A program made the translations under genes and the position numbers. 41,287 bases of DNA from Kiritimatiellia bacterium. GTDB lineage: Bacteria > Verrucomicrobiota > Kiritimatiellia > B70-G9. Shown in pieces: positions 9,000 to 15,553 of this stretch; positions within the stretch are counted from its first letter, which is position 1, and each line of letters starts with the position of its first letter. The stretch spans positions 1 to 41,287 of the forward strand of contig JAOZMZ010000008.1 of NCBI GenBank assembly GCA_029934055.1, written 5' to 3'. The notes under the pieces are model-generated. The model was not told where the DNA came from and made no database searches. It worked only from the letters and a program-made list of their open reading frames with translations.

Positions 9000-10520
9000 A
9001 TGAGGGTGGTGGCTATGAACGCGGAAAGTCTTCCCGGCCAGCAGGAATATCGCGAGCAGATCATCTGTCCGAGTTGCGGGCGTTTCGTCGGTCCGCTGAC
9101 ACGTTGTCCGTATTGCGGGGCGCGGATCCGCAAAAGGTTGAGCGTGCGGCTGTTTCGTTACCTGGCGCTTCTGCTGGCGACGGTGGGGCTGTTTTTCTTG
9201 TATCTGATGGCCACCCACCGGGAGGTGCCGCGTATCCGCGTGGGAGATATCCGTCCGACGATGAATTTCGCCTACGTGCGGGTGGCGGGACTGGTGAGCA
9301 GCGATGCGCGCATATACCGGGAGGGGGATGCGGTGCGCAGTCTGCGGTTTACGGTCGACGACGGCAGCGGTGAGATTCCGGTGACGGCTTACCGGGCGCA
9401 GGCGCGGGAGCTGGTGGCCTCCGGGCGGGTGCCGCGAATGGGGGACAAGGTTGAAGTCGCCGGCAGCCTCAGCGTAGCGGCCGACGACCGGGTGATGATG
9501 CGCCTGCAGAGTCCCGACCAGCTCATACTGACGCGGGCGGAACTCCCCCTGATGCCGCTGGGAAGTGTGAGCACGAACGACGTGGGCCGCAGTATAATGG
9601 TAAAAGGTGTGATAAGCGACATTCGGGCGCCGCGTCCCAACAGCCGGGCGCCGTGGCTGATTCGGGTGAGTGATTCTTCCGGCGAAAAGGGGATATCCTT
9701 CTGGGATGACACGTATGCGGAGATCGCGGACAAGGACCGCCTGGTGCCGGGCGCGGCGGTGCGCGCGCGGGTGAGCGTGGGGACTTTTCGCGGACGGGTT
9801 CAGTTGCGGCTTGCGAGCGGCCGGGATCTCGAATTTCTGCAGGGAGAAGAGGCGGCGGCGGTTTCCGCGGGTGTGCGGCCGGAGGGACGCTACGAGAGAA
9901 CGCCGATCAGCGCCTTGAAACCATCCATGGTGGGGCGGGAAGTCGAAGTGAGCGGGCGGGTTCTGGACGTGCGGCCGCCCAGGGAGGGTTCGCGGGCTCC
10001 CTGGCGGGTGGTGCTGGAAGAGGATGGGGCCCAGGTGATGGTGGTCTACTGGGACAAGGTCGCCCGCCATCTGCGGGCGAAGCGGCCGGAGAAGGGCGCC
10101 TATCTGGTGGTTCGCGGGCGTTTGGCGGTTTACCGCGGCAGGCTTCAGCTCAAGGTGAGCAATTCGCGGGATATCGAGTTGACGCGGGCCCCGCAGCATG
10201 CGCCGGACGCCGGCAGCGGCGGGGGCGGGATTCTTCCGATAGCGAAGATCACTCCCGAGATGAAAGGGCGCATCGTGCGGGTTCGGGGTATATTGGGTCA
10301 GGCGCGTTCGATTCCCGGCGGGGTGGTTTATCAGTTGAAGGACGACAGTGGGGAAATAAAGGTGGTTCTGTGGGATCGTTTCGTTTCCGGGGAGGCGCGC
10401 GACGCGCTTGATACGGGCCGGCGGGTGCGGGTGAGCGGGAAGGTGTCCGAATATCACGGGCAGTTGGAGATAGTTCCTCAAGGTGCCTATCAGGTGGTGG
10501 TCGAGGACGGCGGAGAATGA
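9000..10520 (+). CDS. Membrane-anchored zinc-ribbon protein with four OB-fold repeats
   Basis: This 506-residue protein has a CPSC/CPYC zinc ribbon (Cys23, Cys26, Cys36, Cys39), one transmembrane helix (about 52-71) and four successive OB-fold-like repeats at about 80-178, 188-281, 303-395 and 412-500. Repeats 2 to 4 share a hydrophobic/aromatic-Trp-Asp strand (FWDD 234-237, YWDK 350-353, LWDR 457-460) and a late strand of the type YRGRLQL. Tandem OB folds of this type usually bind nucleic acid, but the protein also looks envelope-anchored, so ligand and orientation are open. ATG 9000 has GAGGG upstream; ATG 9015 is an alternative. It overlaps the TctA-like gene by ATGA, implying translational coupling. 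Confidence 0.75.
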   Translation: MRVVAMNAESLPGQQEYREQIICPSCGRFVGPLTRCPYCGARIRKRLSVRLFRYLALLLATVGLFFLYLMATHREVPRIRVGDIRPTMNFAYVRVAGLVSSDARIYREGDAVRSLRFTVDDGSGEIPVTAYRAQARELVASGRVPRMGDKVEVAGSLSVAADDRVMMRLQSPDQLILTRAELPLMPLGSVSTNDVGRSIMVKGVISDIRAPRPNSRAPWLIRVSDSSGEKGISFWDDTYAEIADKDRLVPGAAVRARVSVGTFRGRVQLRLASGRDLEFLQGEEAAAVSAGVRPEGRYERTPISALKPSMVGREVEVSGRVLDVRPPREGSRAPWRVVLEEDGAQVMVVYWDKVARHLRAKRPEKGAYLVVRGRLAVYRGRLQLKVSNSRDIELTRAPQHAPDAGSGGGGILPIAKITPEMKGRIVRVRGILGQARSIPGGVVYQLKDDSGEIKVVLWDRFVSGEARDALDTGRRVRVSGKVSEYHGQLEIVPQGAYQVVVEDGGE

Positions 10521-11851
10521 GTCTGGTACTGACAGTAGTGGTGTCGGTGCTCATCGGCACGCTGATTTCGACGGTACTTTCGTGCCTGCCGGGGTTGCAT
10601 GTTTACAACGTCATCGGGTTGCTGGTTCTCCTGGTGTTGACCCTGGGCTCGCACGGGGTCACCTTGCCGCCGGAGGTGTACCTGCCGTTCATCGCGGGAA
10701 TGATCGTGGGCTGGTCCATGCTGAACACGATTCCCTCGGTTTTCCTCGGGGCGCCGGATGAGAGTGCGATTTTCACCGTGTTGCCCGGGCAGAAGTATCT
10801 CATGTTCGGGCGGGGATTCGAGGGAGCCATGATCACCGGGGTCGGCGGCCTGGCGGGGGTGTTTTTCCTGGTGCTGGTGGTGGGACCTCTGGCCCCGCAC
10901 TATTTGCCGGTGGTCCAGCAGGTCATGCGGCCGCATATGCACTGGGTCCTGTGGGTGATCATAACCTATATTCTCATGTCCGAGTGGCCCAAGGGGGGTA
11001 ACTGGGGCCCGGCGGGCTGGTCGAAATTCTTCGACGCATGGCGTTCCCTTCTGGCGGGACTGGCGACTTTTCTGCTGGCGGGCCTGCTGGGGTTCATCCT
11101 CCTCTACCGTTCGCCGGTTTCGACGGACATGGCTTTTCAGAACATCATGCCGGCGTTCGTCGGGCTGTTCGCGGTCCCCTGGTGTCTGGTGAACATGATA
11201 AGCGGCGTTTCCGTGCCGGAGCAGCATGTCGCCGCATCCCTGGATATAGACGGGGACGTTATTCTGCGCAGCGTCGGGGCGGGTGGGCTGGGGGGTGGTT
11301 TCGCGGCCTTCTTTCCGGTGATCACCGGTGGTGTGGGGGGACTCCTGGCAGGGCATGCCACCGCCCAGCGCGACGAGCGCGTCTTCCTGATGTCGCAGGG
11401 GGTTTCCAAACTGGTCTACTATACCGGTGCTTTCATGCTGGCCTTTGTTCCGGGGCTGGGTATTACGCGTGGCGGAGGCGCCTGGTTGATCCGGACGCTC
11501 TACACCCCGCGCACGTACTATGACTATTTCATGATTCTGGGCGCGGTTGCTATCGGCGGTGCGGCGGCGTATCTGATGATGGAACCGCTGACGCGCGGGA
11601 TCATATGGCTGATCCGGAGGTTCAACTACCGCTACGTGTCGGCGGCGGCGCTGGTGATCATCATGGCGCTGGTATACGCCATCACCGGCTGGGTGGGGAT
11701 TTTCATTGCCGCGGTGGGTACAGGGATCGGACTCATCCCGGTGCTTTTTGCATCACGGCGGCTGAACTGTCTCGGCATCCTGTTGTTGCCGATCGCCTGC
11801 AACATGTCGGGCGTCGGGCATCACGTGGCGGCCTTTTTGCATTTGGTATGA
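10517..11851 (+). CDS. TctA/DUF112-family integral membrane protein
   Basis: The 444-residue protein has about ten to twelve hydrophobic helices. It shows the internally duplicated TctA pattern: TLISTVLSCLPGLHVYN (15-31) in the first half and GGFAAFFPVITGGVGGLLAG in the second. The first loop is followed by GAPDESAIFTVLPGQ. TctA is the large permease subunit of tripartite tricarboxylate transporters. The PGLHxxN form resembles the archaeal DUF112 branch, which works without the usual TctB and TctC partners, and none are encoded here. Substrate is unknown. The start overlaps the OB-fold gene stop as ATGA, and the stop overlaps the next gene as ATGA, so the three are a tightly coupled unit. Confidence 0.75.
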   Translation: MSLVLTVVVSVLIGTLISTVLSCLPGLHVYNVIGLLVLLVLTLGSHGVTLPPEVYLPFIAGMIVGWSMLNTIPSVFLGAPDESAIFTVLPGQKYLMFGRGFEGAMITGVGGLAGVFFLVLVVGPLAPHYLPVVQQVMRPHMHWVLWVIITYILMSEWPKGGNWGPAGWSKFFDAWRSLLAGLATFLLAGLLGFILLYRSPVSTDMAFQNIMPAFVGLFAVPWCLVNMISGVSVPEQHVAASLDIDGDVILRSVGAGGLGGGFAAFFPVITGGVGGLLAGHATAQRDERVFLMSQGVSKLVYYTGAFMLAFVPGLGITRGGGAWLIRTLYTPRTYYDYFMILGAVAIGGAAAYLMMEPLTRGIIWLIRRFNYRYVSAAALVIIMALVYAITGWVGIFIAAVGTGIGLIPVLFASRRLNCLGILLLPIACNMSGVGHHVAAFLHLV

Positions 11852-12852
11852 AGGGTATATCACATTTTATTTCCGGGGTGGCGGCGGCGTCGTTCTGCCC
11901 GTGGGCGGTGCAGGCGGCGCAGGAGGGCAACCCTCTATATTTTATCCTGGGAGGAGCTTTCGGGCTCCTGCCGGACACGCTGGACTTCAAGTTCTACAGG
12001 TTTTTCTACCGCCACGAGATGTACGTCGATCCGGACCCCGAGAATCCCGATCCGCAGGCCATCGCGGATGCACTGGCGGATGCCGTGAGGCGCGCGGGTG
12101 AGGAGGGCCGACGGGTGCGGATAAAGCTGAACACCATCCGGCTCGGAGCGGATTTCTGGCGCCAGTATGTGGTCAAGTTCGATCCCGATGCCGGGGAGGT
12201 TCTGGTACGGTTCGGGCCGGTGGTGAATACCGGGCAGGTCCCCGTTCCGGGCACGGGAGGGGACGAGCGGGTCGGCCGGGCGAAGCTGGCGTTTCCGGTT
12301 GTGCAGACGTACGATGCGACGACGAGCGTGGACATCTTCGATGGCCCGACGTTCGCTTTCACGCGCGATGAGAGCGGTCGGGTGGTGATTCATTTTCTGC
12401 CGTGGCATCGGGAGTGGTCGCACAGCTTCGTTATCGGGGCGTTGTTCGCGCTGGCGGGGTGGGCGCTGTGGAGCTGGAAGGCGGCGGTGGTGATCATGGC
12501 GGGCTACTCGATACACGTTTTGGAAGACCAACTCGGGTTCATGGGTTCGAATCTCTTTTTTCCGTTTTCGCGGCGTCGTTTTCCGGGCATACACCTGATG
12601 CGTTCGGGAGACGCCCTGCCGAACTTCACGACCGTCTGGACCAGTTGCCTGCTGATATTCTGGAACCTGTATCGCCAGGGTCCGCCGTCGATATACAACT
12701 TTAGTTTTCTGCAACTGTTGGTATACGGGGCGGTATTGCCGCTGGGGTTGTTTGCGGCGGCGATCTACTTCGTGCGGCGGCTTTCCGGCGGGGGGGAGGA
12801 AAGCGAGGAGATAGACCTCTCAGACGAGTGGGGCGATCCGAAGATGTCGTGA
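11848..12852 (+). CDS. YdjM-like membrane-bound metal-dependent hydrolase
   Basis: This 334-residue protein starts at the ATG that overlaps the TctA-like stop (ATGA, 11848-11851). It has the YdjM/DUF457 pattern of His and Asp residues in and near membrane helices: HFISG (6-10), GLLPDTLDF (39-47), WHREWSHSF (186-194) and IHVLEDQLGFMGS (222-234). Family members are predicted zinc-dependent hydrolases of the inner membrane; the E. coli protein is LexA-regulated. A soluble segment of about 125 residues (58-182) is inserted between the LPD and HREWSHS motifs, and an acidic tail ends the protein. The frame is open further upstream to 11605, but that part overlaps the TctA-like gene. Substrate unknown. 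Confidence 0.75.
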   Translation: MKGISHFISGVAAASFCPWAVQAAQEGNPLYFILGGAFGLLPDTLDFKFYRFFYRHEMYVDPDPENPDPQAIADALADAVRRAGEEGRRVRIKLNTIRLGADFWRQYVVKFDPDAGEVLVRFGPVVNTGQVPVPGTGGDERVGRAKLAFPVVQTYDATTSVDIFDGPTFAFTRDESGRVVIHFLPWHREWSHSFVIGALFALAGWALWSWKAAVVIMAGYSIHVLEDQLGFMGSNLFFPFSRRRFPGIHLMRSGDALPNFTTVWTSCLLIFWNLYRQGPPSIYNFSFLQLLVYGAVLPLGLFAAAIYFVRRLSGGGEESEEIDLSDEWGDPKMS

Positions 12853-12887
12853 ACTTCCGCGTGCGGGGGGGGAGGAAGAGCCGGATG

Positions 12888-12917
12888 TTGCCAAGAGTAT
12901 GCGGCAGCGGATAAAGT
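12888..12917 (+). promoter_or_regulatory. Candidate promoter of the rml operon
   Basis: TTGCCA (12888-12893, five of six) and TAAAGT (12912-12917, four of six) are 18 bases apart, 26 bases before the rmlA start. An AGGAGA element (12930-12935) precedes the ATG. The spacing is plausible and the match moderate. Confidence 0.4.
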
Positions 12918-12943
12918 AGCCTGCCGACAGGAGACGAGCGAGG

Positions 12944-13684
12944 ATGAAAGGCGTGGTATTGGCAGGCGGACTGGGAACGCGATTGTATCCCCTGACGAAG
13001 ATCACCAACAAGCATCTGTTGCCGGTGTATGACCGGCCCATGATCTACTACCCGATCCAGATGCTGGTGGAGGCGGGCATCACGGACATAATGATCGTGA
13101 CCGGGGGCAACGGCGCCGGTGAGTTTCTGAGGCTGCTGGGCAACGGCCGCGATTTCGGGTTGAAGCGGATTCACTACACATACCAGGAAGGCGAGGGCGG
13201 CATTGCCGACGCGCTGGGTTTGGCGGAGGAATTCGTCGAGGGCGACAAGGTCGTGGTCGTACTCGGTGACAACCTTCTCGAAAGGGGGATCCGTAGCGGC
13301 GTGGAGTCTTTTCGCCGCCAGCAGAGGGGGGCACGAATATTCCTGAAGGAGGTCGAGCATCCCTGGGAATACGGGATCGCGCAACTCGAGGGGGAGCGTA
13401 TCACCGGGGTGATCGAGAAGCCGCGCGAGGATGTCGGGCGCCTGGCGGTGATCGGGGTCTACATGTACCCGGCGGACGTTTTCGACGTGGTGCGGGGTTT
13501 GAAACCGTCGGCGCGCGGTGAGCTGGAGATTACGGATGTCAACAATCATTACATTGAACGCGGCGAGATGGAATACGAGATCGTCGAAGGCTGGTGGGTG
13601 GATGCGGGCGAGAACCACGGCGCCTTGCTGCGCGCCAACATCATGGCCGCGCGCCTGGGCGGCGAGGGGGTGTCACTGGAATGA
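12944..13684 (+). CDS. rmlA: Glucose-1-phosphate thymidylyltransferase
   Basis: This 246-residue nucleotidyltransferase joins glucose 1-phosphate to dTTP to give dTDP-glucose, the first step of dTDP-rhamnose synthesis. The N-terminus has GVVLAGGLGTRLYPLT (3-18) with the catalytic Arg, then NKHLLPVYDRPMIYYPI. QEGEGGIADAL (81-91) replaces the usual QEKPGGLAQAL, and the metal Asp is Asp109 in VLGDN. EYGIAQLE and GVIEKP follow. It is shorter than the E. coli enzyme (about 290) and belongs to the short form without the C-terminal helical extension. It is first in an operon and overlaps rmlD by four bases. Confidence 0.88.
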   Translation: MKGVVLAGGLGTRLYPLTKITNKHLLPVYDRPMIYYPIQMLVEAGITDIMIVTGGNGAGEFLRLLGNGRDFGLKRIHYTYQEGEGGIADALGLAEEFVEGDKVVVVLGDNLLERGIRSGVESFRRQQRGARIFLKEVEHPWEYGIAQLEGERITGVIEKPREDVGRLAVIGVYMYPADVFDVVRGLKPSARGELEITDVNNHYIERGEMEYEIVEGWWVDAGENHGALLRANIMAARLGGEGVSLE

Positions 13685-14532
13685 AAGTCACCGTCGTCGG
13701 CAGCCGGGGGATGCTGGGCAGTGACCTGGTTGCGGCCGGCCGGCGGCGCGACCTGGAAATTCAGGGGTTGGACCTGCCGGAGATTGATCTCACCAAGTTC
13801 CGCGACGTGTTGGGAGTATTGCCGGTTTCCGACTGGGTGGTCAACTGTGCGGCCTACACGAACGTCGACGGGGCCGAGAAGGAGCGGGCGGCGGCGCACG
13901 CGGTCAATGCGCAGGGGGCGGGCAACATTGCCCGGGCGTGCCGCAAGAAGAAGATGCGCCTGATGCACATAAGTACCGACTACGTATTCAACGGCAAGCT
14001 GAAGCGTCCCTATCGTGAGGAAGACCGGCCGGACCCGATAAACGTGTACGGGGCGAGCAAGCTGGCGGGGGAAAAGGAGGTGCGCGCCGAGGGGGGACGT
14101 TTTCTGATTGTGCGCACGCAAGCGCTTTTCGGACGGCACGGCCACAACTTCGTCAAGGCGATCATGCGGCGGATATGGGAGCATCCCGGCGAGGTGCTCA
14201 AGGTGGTGGACGATCAGATAACCGCGCCGACCTATACGCGGCATTTGGCGGAGGCTTTGCTTGATCTGCTGGAGTTGGAGCACGGCGGGGTGGTGCACGT
14301 TTCGGCGGAGGGCGAGTGTTCGTGGTACGAATTTGCGCGTGAGATCGCGGCGCTGGCGGCGCCGGGGACGCCGGTGGAGCCGATTACGAGCGAGGAACTC
14401 GAGCGGGCGGCGCCGCGCCCGCCGTACACGGTGTTGAACAAGCATCGTTTCCTGATATGGACGGGTCGGCGGATGCCGGAATGGCGGGTGGGCCTGCGGG
14501 AGTATCTCGAAGAGGAGGGCTGGTTGGCGTGA
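13681..14532 (+). CDS. rmlD: dTDP-4-dehydrorhamnose reductase
   Basis: The 283-residue short-chain reductase uses NAD(P)H to reduce dTDP-4-dehydro-L-rhamnose to dTDP-L-rhamnose. The nucleotide site is GSRGMLGSDLV (7-17) and the catalytic pair lies in NVYGASKLAGE (121-131; Tyr123, Lys127). AAYTNVDGAE and ISTDYVFNG are also typical. The start ATG overlaps the rmlA stop (ATGA); a longer open frame upstream lies inside rmlA. The gene order is A-D-B, with no epimerase gene rmlC in the window, so the true substrate should be confirmed. Confidence 0.9.
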   Translation: MKVTVVGSRGMLGSDLVAAGRRRDLEIQGLDLPEIDLTKFRDVLGVLPVSDWVVNCAAYTNVDGAEKERAAAHAVNAQGAGNIARACRKKKMRLMHISTDYVFNGKLKRPYREEDRPDPINVYGASKLAGEKEVRAEGGRFLIVRTQALFGRHGHNFVKAIMRRIWEHPGEVLKVVDDQITAPTYTRHLAEALLDLLELEHGGVVHVSAEGECSWYEFAREIAALAAPGTPVEPITSEELERAAPRPPYTVLNKHRFLIWTGRRMPEWRVGLREYLEEEGWLA

Positions 14533-15542
14533 AGATTCTTGTTACCGGAGGGGCAGGATTCATCGGGTCCAATTTCATCCGATACGTTCTGCGCGAGCAC
14601 GACGATATCGAGGTGGTCAATTTCGATGCCTTGACTTACGCCGGCAACCTGGAGAACCTCGCCGGGCTGGAGGATGATCCGCGTTACCGTTTTGTCCGCG
14701 GTGATCTGGCTCTCGAATCGGATCTGGAGAGGGGTTTCGGCGAGGGCCCCTTCGACGCGGTAGTCAATTTTGCGGCCGAGAGTCATGTCGACCGCAGCCT
14801 GCACATGGGGGCTGACCGGTTCATTTTGACTAATATTCTGGGGACGCAGTTGTTGCTCGACGCGGCGCGGCGCAGCGGGGTCGGCCGTTATGTTCAGGTT
14901 TCGACGGACGAGGTCTACGGCGACCTGGGAAGCGAGGGGGTTTTCACCGAGGAAACGCCTTTGGCGCCGAACAATCCCTATGCGGCCACCAAGGCGGCGG
15001 CCGATCTGCTGGTGCATGCCGCCTGGCATTCGCATGGGATCGCGGCGGTGATAACGCGTTGTTCGAACAATTTCGGGCCCTATCAGTTTCCGGAAAAGCT
15101 GATTCCCTTGATGATCGCCAATGCCTTGGAAGAGCGTCCTTTGCCGGTATACGGGGATGGGCGCAACGTGCGCGACTGGATATACGTGGAGGATCATTGC
15201 GCGGCGGTGGACCTGGTGATGCGGCGCGGGCGGCCGGGCGAGGTCTATAACATCGGTGCGATGAATGAAATGCCGAACATCGAGGTGGTCCAGCGGATCC
15301 TGAAGTATCTGGGTAAGCCCGAGAGCCTGATAACATTTGTAAAAGATCGGCCCGGCCACGACCGGCGCTATGCCATGGATGCGTCCAAGATCCGCCGCGA
15401 ACTCGGGTGGCGTCCACGTTTCAGCTTCGAGGATGCCTTGGCGGCGACGGTGGAATGGTATCGGACGCACGATGACTGGCTCAGGCATGTGCGCAGCGGA
15501 GAGTACCGGACCTATTACGAGGAAATGTACGGCGGGCGCTGA
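14529..15542 (+). CDS. rmlB: dTDP-glucose 4,6-dehydratase
   Basis: The 337-residue extended short-chain dehydrogenase converts dTDP-glucose to dTDP-4-keto-6-deoxyglucose with bound NAD+. It has TGGAGFIGSNF (6-16), the catalytic STDEVYG (125-131; Asp127, Glu128), YAATKAAAD (151-159; Tyr151, Lys155) and the substrate loop NNFGPYQFPEKLIPL. VYGDGRNVRDWIYVEDH is diagnostic for RmlB. The length is normal. The start is a GTG overlapping the rmlD stop (GTGA, 14529-14532), so the three rml genes are translationally coupled. Confidence 0.95.
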   Translation: MKILVTGGAGFIGSNFIRYVLREHDDIEVVNFDALTYAGNLENLAGLEDDPRYRFVRGDLALESDLERGFGEGPFDAVVNFAAESHVDRSLHMGADRFILTNILGTQLLLDAARRSGVGRYVQVSTDEVYGDLGSEGVFTEETPLAPNNPYAATKAAADLLVHAAWHSHGIAAVITRCSNNFGPYQFPEKLIPLMIANALEERPLPVYGDGRNVRDWIYVEDHCAAVDLVMRRGRPGEVYNIGAMNEMPNIEVVQRILKYLGKPESLITFVKDRPGHDRRYAMDASKIRRELGWRPRFSFEDALAATVEWYRTHDDWLRHVRSGEYRTYYEEMYGGR

Positions 15543-15553
15543 GTACCGCCTGC

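Noticed and set aside
8934-10481. Open frame of 515 codons on the minus strand
   Set aside because: It is antisense to the OB-fold gene, is rich in Pro, His and Arg as G/C-rich shadow frames are, and shows no family motif.
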